This document shows positions 1 to 6,093 of a stretch of DNA of 13,802 nt, piece after piece. The position numbers and the translations under genes were made by a program. Numbering within the stretch: position 1 is the stretch's first letter; every line of letters begins with the position of its first letter. The notes below the pieces were generated by a model. It was not told where the DNA came from, searched no databases, and saw only the letters and a list, made by a program, of their open reading frames with translations. This stretch comes from Clostridia bacterium (GTDB taxonomy: Bacteria; Bacillota; Clostridia; RGIG8785), in assembly GCA_017620795.1 (NCBI GenBank), contig JAGAUM010000073.1:1-13802 (forward strand), written 5' to 3'.

Positions 1-67
1 CTTCCATGAAGATGCGGGAGGGTTTTTGGTTGGGATTACAGCCATATTTCAGTTCCAGTTCGTTCAT
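1..67 (-). CDS. Stand-alone AICAR formyltransferase (PurH C-terminal-domain type), N-terminal fragment
   Basis: Only the first 22 codons are in the window; the gene runs off the left edge. The peptide starts MNELELKYGCNPNQKPSRIF, which I recognise as the start of stand-alone AICAR transformylase proteins of Clostridia. These transfer a formyl group from 10-formyltetrahydrofolate to AICAR, giving FAICAR. There is no cyclohydrolase (MGS-like) domain ahead of it, unlike in bifunctional PurH, and the gene just upstream encodes a separate IMP cyclohydrolase. Two ATGs are adjacent (70 and 67). The one at 67 is preferred because the GAGGT Shine-Dalgarno at 74-78 lies 6 nt from it but only 3 nt from the other. 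It follows the upstream stop codon by 9 nt, so it is part of the pur operon. The family call rests on a short peptide. Confidence 0.8.
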   Translation of the reverse strand, partial: MNELELKYGCNPNQKPSRIFME

Positions 68-76
68 CATCTTACC

Positions 77-796
77 TCACTTGTTTTGGTTAATCATACG
101 ATTTTGAATCGTGCCAGTTTCTAAGTCGATATAGCGGACATACAGAGAAATGCGGTTCTGTTCGTCCAGAGCGTTCCAGATTTCGGTGGTGAACGCGTCA
201 ATTTCGTTGGGGATAGCAACCCGCTCCGGTTCACCTTGGAAGGTGGGGATGGGGTTTCCGTCGCAAACATAGGTGTGAATCAAATGACCCAAGCCTGCGG
301 TTGCGGCATAGTCGTAAGTAAAGCGGTTGCAAGCAGTACCCTCGGCATCAGCGCTCTTTAAAATGCTCATCTGATAAGAGACATCGCCCTCAGCAAAGGT
401 CAGCATGCCGCTGATACGAGGGGTGAAGTTGGGAGCGTCCGGCTCGAACTCGCGGGATTTTAAAGCGTCCGAGAAGGAGAGACCCTTTTCAATGCCCTCA
501 ACGATGGTGTCGGTCTGGTCACCGTTGGTGACGACCAGGTGGTTTTGAACCTTGCGGATGGGCGAATAGATAATCAAAGACGGGTCTTCGACCTTGGAGG
601 CGTCGAAGGGGTGGATAATGACCTCTTCTCCGTTTTCAACGAAGATGCGGTTACGGCTGTTGGCGCTTCTGCCCATGATGAAGTAGGCGACAACGGCGTT
701 CTTGCCGTCTGCGCTCTTACCTAATAAGACGCCACGGCCGGGATAAGAGTTCCCACCGATGACTTGGGAGATGGTGTCAATTGCGTAAACGTTCAT
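77..796 (-). CDS. IMP cyclohydrolase, PurO-like
   Basis: This 239-residue protein probably closes the ring of FAICAR to give IMP, the last step of purine synthesis, in the cytoplasm. It resembles the PurO family first defined in archaea (Pfam IMP_cyclohyd) and not the MGS-like domain of PurH. The family signature is near the N-terminus: YPGRG at residues 18-22 and MGRSANSRNR at 41-50, with a further conserved-looking stretch around PRISGML (about 126-132). The ATG at 796 lies 1 nt after the purN stop, and its Shine-Dalgarno (AGGAAGG) sits inside the last purN codons, suggesting translational coupling. The next gene is a stand-alone AICAR transformylase, so the two together replace PurH. The family assignment is confident; the activity in this organism is inferred from family and position. 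Confidence 0.88.
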   Translation of the reverse strand: MNVYAIDTISQVIGGNSYPGRGVLLGKSADGKNAVVAYFIMGRSANSRNRIFVENGEEVIIHPFDASKVEDPSLIIYSPIRKVQNHLVVTNGDQTDTIVEGIEKGLSFSDALKSREFEPDAPNFTPRISGMLTFAEGDVSYQMSILKSADAEGTACNRFTYDYAATAGLGHLIHTYVCDGNPIPTFQGEPERVAIPNEIDAFTTEIWNALDEQNRISLYVRYIDLETGTIQNRMINQNK

Positions 797-797
797 T

Positions 798-1400
798 TCA
801 GTTACCTTCCTCTCGAATTTGTCGGGAAACGGCTTCGGCAGCGCGGGGGAGTAAAATCCACTCGGCTTGTTCCATGACCCGTTTTTGTAAAATTTCAGGG
901 GTGTCTCCGTCTAAAATCTCCACTGCTTTTTGGAAGAGAATGCGACCGCCGTCAGGAATTTCGTTGACCATGTGGACGGTAGCGCCTGTGACCTTGACCC
1001 CTTTTTCCAAAGCGGCTTTGTGGACTTTCAGTCCGTAAAAGCCTTTGCCGCAGAAAGAGGGAATCAGCGACGGGTGGACGTTGATGATGCGGTCTTCATA
1101 GGCTTTGATGAAGTGGATGCCCAAGATTTGCAGGAAGCCTGCCAAAATCACCAGTTCGATGCCCTCGGCTTTTAAGACCTCCAAGAGCTTGGTTTCAAAA
1201 GCCTCGCCACGCTCGGAAATCACCACTGCCTTGACGCCGTGGTTTTCGGCACGGGTCAGCGCATAGGCATCGGCATGGTCAGAGACCACCAAGGTAATCT
1301 GACCCGATTGGAGCTCGCCACGGGTCTGGGCGTCTAAAAGAGCTTGGAGGTTGGTGCCTCCGCCCGAGACCAAAACCGCAATGCGGACGGGTTTTAGCAT
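798..1400 (-). CDS. purN: Phosphoribosylglycinamide formyltransferase PurN
   Basis: GAR transformylase: it moves a formyl group from 10-formyltetrahydrofolate to GAR, the third step of IMP synthesis. The 200-residue length is normal for the family. The N-terminal phosphate-binding loop reads VSGGGTNLQ (residues 11-19). The catalytic residues of E. coli PurN (N106, H108, H137, D144) line up with N107 and H109 in INVHPSLIPSF, H143 in TVHMVNE, and D150 in PDGG. The start codon overlaps the end of purM by 7 nt, and a GAGGAGG-type Shine-Dalgarno lies inside the last purM codons, so translation is probably coupled. Because it uses 10-formyl-THF, it is one of the steps that stall under folate stress, which fits the ZTP riboswitch at the head of the operon. 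Confidence 0.96.
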   Translation of the reverse strand: MLKPVRIAVLVSGGGTNLQALLDAQTRGELQSGQITLVVSDHADAYALTRAENHGVKAVVISERGEAFETKLLEVLKAEGIELVILAGFLQILGIHFIKAYEDRIINVHPSLIPSFCGKGFYGLKVHKAALEKGVKVTGATVHMVNEIPDGGRILFQKAVEILDGDTPEILQKRVMEQAEWILLPRAAEAVSRQIREEGN

Positions 1401-2434
1401 AAGATAACCCCCTCCTCGCTTTCGACGGTCTTACCTAAGATATAAGCGTCTTCGCCGTTGGCGCGGAGGACTTCTAAAGCTTGGTCAGCATCTTCGGGAG
1501 CAACGGTAACCACCATGCCCACACCCATGTTAAAGGTGTTGTACATATCCCGTTCGGGAATGTCGCCGACTTTTGCCAAGTAGTTGAAGATGGGAAGGAC
1601 ACGGACGTCGTCCTTCTTGATTTCAGCGGCAATGCCATGGGGCAGTGCGCGCGGAATGTTTTCGTAGAAGCCACCGCCCGTGATGTGGGAAACGGCTTTG
1701 ACGGGAATAGCATCAAAGAGTGCCAGCATGGGCTTGACGTAAATTTTGGTGGGGGTCAGCAGGGTTTCACCCAAAGACTTGCCGCCCAGTTCCGCAACGG
1801 GCGCCTTTAAGTCGGCGTTCTCTACATCAAAGACCTTGCGGACCAACGAAAAGCCGTTGGAGTGTACGCCCGAGGAGGGCAGTGCAATCAGCACGTCCCC
1901 TGCTTTGATGGTGTTGCGGTCAGGAACCTTATTACCGTCTGCCATACCGACGGCAAAGCCTGCCAGGTCATACTCGTCAATGGGATAGAAGCCAGGCATC
2001 TCGGCAGTCTCGCCACCGATTAAAGCGGCGCCCGACTGGATGCAACCCTCGGCAACGCCCGAGACGATGTCGGCAATTTTTTCGGGAACGTTCTTGCCGC
2101 AAGCGATGTAGTCCAAGAAGAACAGGGGCTTTGCGCCACAGCAGATGATGTCGTTGACGCACATGGCAACGCAGTCGATACCCACGGTGTCATGCTTGTC
2201 CATTAAGAATGCCATCTTAAGCTTGGTGCCAACGCCATCGGTACCGCTGACCAAAACGGGACGGGTGATGCCCGTTAAGTCGGGCTCGAAAACGCCACCA
2301 AAACCACCGATGTCGGTGATGGCGCCTGCGGTCATGGTTTTTTGAACCGATGCTTTCATCAGTTCAACGGCACGGTAGCCTGCAGTGATGTCTACGCCTG
2401 CTTTTGCGTAGCTTTCAGATTGTGAATGGTTCAT
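1394..2434 (-). CDS. purM: Phosphoribosylformylglycinamidine cyclo-ligase PurM (AIR synthetase)
   Basis: ATP-dependent ring closure of FGAM to AIR, the fifth step of de novo purine synthesis. The 346 residues match the family (about 345 in E. coli). Recognisable motifs in order are YAKAGVDI near residue 9, GTDGVGTKLK at 64-73 (nucleotide and phosphate region), MCVNDI at 91-96, and GGETAEMPGFY at 140-150. A glycine-rich stretch, ITGGGFYENIPR, follows in the C-terminal half. The ATG is 3 nt after the stop of the purF-like gene, and its AAGGAG Shine-Dalgarno spans the end of that gene. Nothing looks damaged. Confidence 0.97.
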   Translation of the reverse strand: MNHSQSESYAKAGVDITAGYRAVELMKASVQKTMTAGAITDIGGFGGVFEPDLTGITRPVLVSGTDGVGTKLKMAFLMDKHDTVGIDCVAMCVNDIICCGAKPLFFLDYIACGKNVPEKIADIVSGVAEGCIQSGAALIGGETAEMPGFYPIDEYDLAGFAVGMADGNKVPDRNTIKAGDVLIALPSSGVHSNGFSLVRKVFDVENADLKAPVAELGGKSLGETLLTPTKIYVKPMLALFDAIPVKAVSHITGGGFYENIPRALPHGIAAEIKKDDVRVLPIFNYLAKVGDIPERDMYNTFNMGVGMVVTVAPEDADQALEVLRANGEDAYILGKTVESEEGVILC

Positions 2435-2437
2435 GAT

Positions 2438-3862
2438 TTACTCCTTTCCGCTCCAGCAATAGGTGCAAACCTTGCAGGAATCCAGGCCGATGGCCTCTAA
2501 TAAATTGGGTAATGATTGATACTCTAACGAGGTTAAATGGAGTTGCTTGGCGATGGTCTCGCGCAGGCAACGGCCACGGTCACACTGGGGATTTGCATAT
2601 TCGGCAATGTACTTTTCGCCCTCAAGACCTTCCAAGTCCAGGATGGTGCGACGGGCAATCAAGTCCGTGTCCGAGGTATTTCTTGAGAAGTTCAAGTATT
2701 TACAGCCGTACATGATGGGCGGGCAGGCGGAACGCATATGCAGTTCCTTGGCGCCGTATTCCCGAAGCAGGTCGGCGGTTTCCCGTAACTGGGTGCCACG
2801 AACGATACTGTCGTCTACAAAGAGTAGTTTCTTATCGTGAATCAGTTCCCGAACCAGAATCTGCTTCATCCGCGCCACTTGGTTGCGCACCGACTGTTGG
2901 GTGGGCATAAAGCTACGAGGCCAAGTGGGGGTGTATTTAATAAAAGCACGAGCGAAGGGCAGATGACTGGCATTGGAATAGCCGATGGCGTTGGGAACGC
3001 CCGAGTCGGGCACGCCGCAGACATAGTCCAAATCCTTTGCCAAGCCTAATGCTTTGTCCTGTTTTGCTAATAAAGCACCGTCACGGTAGCGCATCTGCTC
3101 GACGTTGACCCCTTCGTAAGTGGCATTGGGGTAGCCGTAATAGGTCCATAAAAATCCGCAGATTTTCATTTCCTGCTCTGCAGGCAGTAAGACCTCGTAC
3201 CCGTCGGGGGTCAGCTTGACGATTTCGCCAGGGCCCAGCTCCTTGACCATTTCATAGTCCAGTTTCTGGTAGGCAAAGGGTTCGAAGGAGGCACACATGG
3301 CGCCTTCTTTCTTGCCGATGCTAATCGGCAGACGGCCCACCAGGTCACGGGCGGCGATAACCTCCCCCTGCTCGGTCAGAATTAAAATGGACATGGTGCC
3401 TTGGATTTGTTTTTGCACCTGACGGATGCCTTCTGCGAAGCTATCATACTGGTTGATGATGGCAGCCACCAGTTCACTGGTGTTGATACGCCCGTTGTCC
3501 AGCATGGAAAAGTGTCCGCCGTTTTTATTGATACAGGCGCGGGTCAGCTCTTCTAGGTTGCTGACGCGACCGACTGTAGTAATTGCATAGGTACCCCAGC
3601 GGGAACGAATCAGAACCGGTTGCGGGTCGGTGTCACTGATGCAACCGATACCTGCGTTCCCTGCCAGCTCTGGCAGGTCGGGTTCAAACTTCGTCCGAAA
3701 GGGGGTGTTTTGGATGTTATGGATACTGCGAGAAAAACGTCCGTCGGAACTATGCATTGCCATACCGCCGCAAATAGTACCCAAATGCGAGTGGTAATCC
3801 ACCCCGAAAAAGACGTCTAAAGAGCAGTCTGTTTTAGAAACTGCACCGAAAAATCCGCCCAT
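2438..3862 (-). CDS. PurF-like amidophosphoribosyltransferase lacking the glutaminase nucleophile
   Basis: A 474-residue homologue of PurF, which makes phosphoribosylamine from PRPP and glutamine, the first committed purine step. The C-terminal transferase half looks intact: VPDSG at 284-288, the PRPP loop VDDSIVRGT at 349-357, and PRSFMPTQQ at 315-323. Four cysteines match the [4Fe-4S] ligands of B. subtilis PurF: C235, C387, C463 and C466. The N-terminal Ntn-hydrolase half is altered. Canonical PurF exposes a catalytic Cys in CGVFG; here the start reads MGGFFG with Gly at that place. The usual GHxRYxT, HNG and SDTE glutamine-site motifs are replaced (GIGCISDTD near 71-79, TVGRVSN near 96-102, INTSE near 126-130). 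The start at 3862 has a GGAGGG Shine-Dalgarno, and no upstream in-frame Cys offers an alternative. It may use free ammonia or an external amide donor; that is inference. I leave the symbol empty because activity is uncertain. Confidence 0.85.
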   Translation of the reverse strand: MGGFFGAVSKTDCSLDVFFGVDYHSHLGTICGGMAMHSSDGRFSRSIHNIQNTPFRTKFEPDLPELAGNAGIGCISDTDPQPVLIRSRWGTYAITTVGRVSNLEELTRACINKNGGHFSMLDNGRINTSELVAAIINQYDSFAEGIRQVQKQIQGTMSILILTEQGEVIAARDLVGRLPISIGKKEGAMCASFEPFAYQKLDYEMVKELGPGEIVKLTPDGYEVLLPAEQEMKICGFLWTYYGYPNATYEGVNVEQMRYRDGALLAKQDKALGLAKDLDYVCGVPDSGVPNAIGYSNASHLPFARAFIKYTPTWPRSFMPTQQSVRNQVARMKQILVRELIHDKKLLFVDDSIVRGTQLRETADLLREYGAKELHMRSACPPIMYGCKYLNFSRNTSDTDLIARRTILDLEGLEGEKYIAEYANPQCDRGRCLRETIAKQLHLTSLEYQSLPNLLEAIGLDSCKVCTYCWSGKE

Positions 3863-3897
3863 ATTGGCCCTCCGATAGTAGTATTATGAAACAGCGA

Positions 3898-3919
3898 TAG
3901 CAGAGCGAGTGCTCTGCTA
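3898..3919 (-). other. Intercistronic hairpin between purC and purF-like gene
   Basis: A perfect 9-bp inverted repeat (TAGCAGAGC and its complement) with a 4-nt loop sits in the only sizeable gap (73 bp) inside the pur operon. In the direction of transcription it is not followed by a T-run, so it is not a convincing intrinsic terminator. It may be an mRNA processing or stability element, or a weak attenuator, between the purEC and purF-M-N parts. Confidence 0.5.
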
Positions 3920-3935
3920 CCAACACGATTTTTAA

Positions 3936-4616
3936 TTAAGCAAAAAACAGTTCGGACAACGCCATCGGCTCGATGTATTCATTATCCTTGTACACACGCA
4001 TATTACCCGAAGCAATTTCGTCAATCAGCATGACTTTATTCTGATCGTCATAGCCGAACTCGAACTTGATATCATACAGGTCCATGCCCTTTTCTTTCAA
4101 GTCTTCCGCGATAATGTCGGTAATCTTGCGGGTCATGTCAGCGATGGCTTCGTACTGTTCCTCGGTCATGACGCCCAAAACAACCAGACCGTCTTTGGTG
4201 ACCAGCGGGTCGCCCTTTAAGTCGTCTTTAAAGGTCATTTCAACATAGTTGGGCAGGTAGTCATGCTCTTCGCAGTAAGCGCTATAGCGACGCAGGAAGC
4301 TACCCACTGCACGGCGACGGCAGATGACCTCCAAGCCCTTGCCAAAAGGACGGGCAGGAAGGACGTCCATGGTGCAGTCGTCCAAGTTTGCGGACACGTA
4401 ATGGGTCTTGATGCCTGCGGCCTTTAACTTTTCAAAGAAGTAGATGGACATCTTCAAGTTGACTCTGCCTACCCCTTCGATGCTTAAGCCGACGCTATTG
4501 GCACCAGGGTCGAAAACACCGTTTTCACCAGTGACATCATCTTTAAACTTGAGGCGGAAGGTTCCGTTCTCCAAGTCATAAACGTTTTTTGTTTTGCCTA
4601 CATAAACTTCCTTCAT
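3936..4616 (-). CDS. purC: SAICAR synthetase PurC (divergent clostridial form)
   Basis: ATP-dependent ligation of aspartate to CAIR giving SAICAR. The open frame extends to a GTG at 4625, but that codon overlaps the AAAGGAG Shine-Dalgarno (4623-4629). The ATG at 4616, 6 nt beyond that site, is the better start and gives 226 residues, slightly short of the usual ~235. Visible motifs are YVGKTKNVY at residues 5-13 (ATP region), [11 protein letters not shown] at 23-33, [13 protein letters not shown] at 99-111 (substrate-binding arginines) and DEIASGNMR at 199-207. In typical PurC the last motif is DExxTPDxxR, and the region around residue 35 does not normally read DPGANSVG, so this belongs to a divergent branch. 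It lies 13 nt after purE. Function is well supported by family and operon. Confidence 0.92.
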   Translation of the reverse strand: MKEVYVGKTKNVYDLENGTFRLKFKDDVTGENGVFDPGANSVGLSIEGVGRVNLKMSIYFFEKLKAAGIKTHYVSANLDDCTMDVLPARPFGKGLEVICRRRAVGSFLRRYSAYCEEHDYLPNYVEMTFKDDLKGDPLVTKDGLVVLGVMTEEQYEAIADMTRKITDIIAEDLKEKGMDLYDIKFEFGYDDQNKVMLIDEIASGNMRVYKDNEYIEPMALSELFFA

Positions 4617-4622
4617 GTCAAA

Positions 4623-4629
4623 CACTCCT
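4623..4629 (-). promoter_or_regulatory. Shine-Dalgarno that fixes the purC start
   Basis: AAAGGAG on the minus strand ends 6 nt before the ATG at 4616. It overlaps the alternative GTG at 4623-4625, which therefore cannot be the initiation codon. Confidence 0.75.
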
Positions 4630-5115
4630 TTAATATTTTTCCGAAAGATTCCGATCTTTCTCTAAGACTGCTTCAGCGTCTTTTTGACGAAGCGCCGAAA
4701 GCTTGTCCGCCAAAGCGGAATCTTCAACCGACAGAATCTGGGCGGCAAGCAGTGCCGCATTCTTTGCCCCGTCAATGCCTACAGTGGCAACAGGGATGCC
4801 GGGAGGCATCATGACGGTGGACAGTAAAGCGTCCATCCCCTCTAACTTGGAGGCAATGGGAATCCCGATGACGGGTAAGGTGGTATTGGCGGCAATCGCG
4901 CCTGCCAAGTGTGCCGCCATGCCTGCAGCGGCAATGATGACACCAAAGCCCCGCTCCCGTGCATTGGCAGAAAAGTCATGCGCTTGTGCCGGGGTACGGT
5001 GGGCAGAATAGATATGCACTTCGTAGGGAATGTCCAGCTCTTTTAACATGAGAATGGCTTTTTCAACGACTTTTAAGTCGCTGTCACTTCCCATAACGAT
5101 TCCGACTTTTTTCAT
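4630..5115 (-). CDS. purE: N5-carboxyaminoimidazole ribonucleotide mutase PurE (class I)
   Basis: Class I PurE interconverts N5-CAIR and CAIR. The 161 residues fit the family. Motifs are MGSDSDL at residues 8-14 (phosphate binding), SAHRTP at 37-42 with the catalytic His at 39, [11 protein letters not shown] at 62-72, and GIPIASK at 84-90. First gene of the pur operon: its AAGAGGTG Shine-Dalgarno lies directly after the T-rich tail of the riboswitch terminator, so all expression from the operon promoter must pass that terminator. A class I enzyme normally needs PurK to supply N5-CAIR; no purK is in this window. Confidence 0.97.
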   Translation of the reverse strand: MKKVGIVMGSDSDLKVVEKAILMLKELDIPYEVHIYSAHRTPAQAHDFSANARERGFGVIIAAAGMAAHLAGAIAANTTLPVIGIPIASKLEGMDALLSTVMMPPGIPVATVGIDGAKNAALLAAQILSVEDSALADKLSALRQKDAEAVLEKDRNLSEKY

Positions 5116-5129
5116 GGTTACACCTCTTT

Positions 5130-5182
5130 AAAAAATGGTAAAGGCAGTCCTATCCTTTCGATACGAAAAGATAAGACTGCCC
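5130..5182 (-). terminator. Riboswitch expression platform: intrinsic terminator
   Basis: On the minus strand an 18-bp stem (5143-5182, GGCAGTC pairing with GACTGCC and continuing through G-U wobbles to a TAT/TCG-type small loop) is followed by TTTACCATTTTTT at 5130-5142. Its 5' arm begins inside the conserved CTGGGCAG end of the ZTP aptamer. Ligand-stabilised aptamer folding should therefore hinder the terminator and turn transcription on. That is the usual logic for this class, inferred here from the overlap. Confidence 0.9.
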
Positions 5183-5246
5183 AGACGGTCGGCATATTTT
5201 ACGCTCTTTGCTTCCTTGTGGTAATCCACTCTTTCCGTCAGTCACA
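5178..5246 (-). promoter_or_regulatory. ZTP (pfl) riboswitch aptamer controlling the pur operon
   Basis: The leader RNA shows the hallmarks of the ZTP/ZMP-sensing pfl motif. A 5' segment GTGACTGACGG (5235-5245) comes first. A GTGG-ATTA-CCAC hairpin (5218-5229) follows, then an AAGGAAGC/AGAGCG joining region, and finally the 3' signature GCCGACCGTCTGGGCA (5178-5193), whose ACCGTCTGG part can pair with the 5' segment. ZTP and ZMP (AICAR) build up when 10-formyl-THF is short. Downstream lie PurN and AICAR transformylase, both 10-formyl-THF users, matching known ZTP-riboswitch regulons. Recognition is by eye; a covariance-model search was not run. Confidence 0.9.
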
Positions 5247-5259
5247 AAAAGACATTCAT

Positions 5260-5288
5260 ATTATAGCAAAATTCGAGGCGTTTGTCAA
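5260..5288 (-). promoter_or_regulatory. Consensus sigma-A promoter of the pur operon
   Basis: Perfect TTGACA (5283-5288), a 17-bp spacer and perfect TATAAT (5260-5265), reading on the minus strand. Transcription would start near 5253, just before the aptamer. The -35 box overlaps the uppP stop codon. I see no obvious PurR-type operator. Confidence 0.93.
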
Positions 5289-6091
5289 CGGAAAATGAAA
5301 TAAAGAAGCACAAAAATTCCTAATACAATGCGGTACCAGCCAAAGACCTTAAAGTCGTGTTTACGGACATAGCTAACCAAGAATTTGACTGCCAGTAAAG
5401 AAACGATGTAAGCTGTTACCATGGCGGTCAGTAACAGTCCCCATTCAGTGGCGGTCATCAGATAATCGTTGGTGACAATCTTTAAGAAACTGACCCCGAA
5501 CATAACAGGAATTGCCAAGAAGAAAGAAAACTCCGCTGCTAAAGGTCGGGAACAACCGATGAGCATGGCGCCCAGAATCGTAGCGCCCGAACGGGAGGTT
5601 CCGGGGATGATGGACAAGACCTGAAAAAGACCAATTAACAACGCAGTTTTATAGGTCATCTGGTTCATGTCCTGAAGCTTTGCGCTCTTGCCGCGGCGTT
5701 CGATAAACAAAAAAGCGATACCATAGACAATCAGCATCACACTGACCACCGTGGGGGTGGAGACAGCGTCCATAGCGTCATTGAACAAGAGACCCAGTAC
5801 CGCAGCAGGCAAGCAAGCTACCAAGACCTTAAACCACATCTGCCAGGTATCCGCCTTTTCCTGTTTGGATTTGCTTAAAGCAAAGGGGTTTAGTTTCTTA
5901 AAGTACAGGGTAGCGATGGCCAAAATCGCACCCAGCTGAATGACATACAGATAGATTTGCGAGTTAAAGAAGCTATCCGCTCCGATGCCCATGAACTCGT
6001 TTAAAAGAATCATGTGGCCGGTGGAACTGATGGGCAACCATTCGGTGATGCCCTCGACGATGCCTAAAATGATTGATTTGATATACTCCAT
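5285..6091 (-). CDS. uppP: Undecaprenyl-diphosphatase UppP (BacA family)
   Basis: Integral membrane phosphatase that converts undecaprenyl pyrophosphate to undecaprenyl phosphate, recycling the lipid carrier for peptidoglycan and other wall polymers; it also gives bacitracin resistance. The 268 residues and several hydrophobic spans fit the family. The two signature regions are present: EGITEWLPISSTGHMIL (residues 13-29; E13, E17, S22, S23, H26) and PGTSRSGATI (163-172; R167 matches the essential Arg). The ATG at 6091 lies 2 nt after the mltG stop with an AGGGAG Shine-Dalgarno, so it ends the envelope operon. Its stop codon overlaps the -35 box of the pur promoter. Confidence 0.96.
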   Translation of the reverse strand: MEYIKSIILGIVEGITEWLPISSTGHMILLNEFMGIGADSFFNSQIYLYVIQLGAILAIATLYFKKLNPFALSKSKQEKADTWQMWFKVLVACLPAAVLGLLFNDAMDAVSTPTVVSVMLIVYGIAFLFIERRGKSAKLQDMNQMTYKTALLIGLFQVLSIIPGTSRSGATILGAMLIGCSRPLAAEFSFFLAIPVMFGVSFLKIVTNDYLMTATEWGLLLTAMVTAYIVSLLAVKFLVSYVRKHDFKVFGWYRIVLGIFVLLYFIFR

Positions 6092-6093
6092 AA

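Noticed and set aside
3898..3919. Intrinsic terminator between purC and purF
   Set aside because: The stem is good, but the sequence after it on the minus strand is ATCGCTGTTTCAT, without a continuous T-run.
4617..4625. Extended purC start at the GTG (4625)
   Set aside because: The GTG lies within the Shine-Dalgarno sequence that serves the ATG at 4616.
5116..5284. Guanine/adenine (purine) riboswitch upstream of purE
   Set aside because: The leader lacks the purine-aptamer core and instead carries the pfl/ZTP signature.
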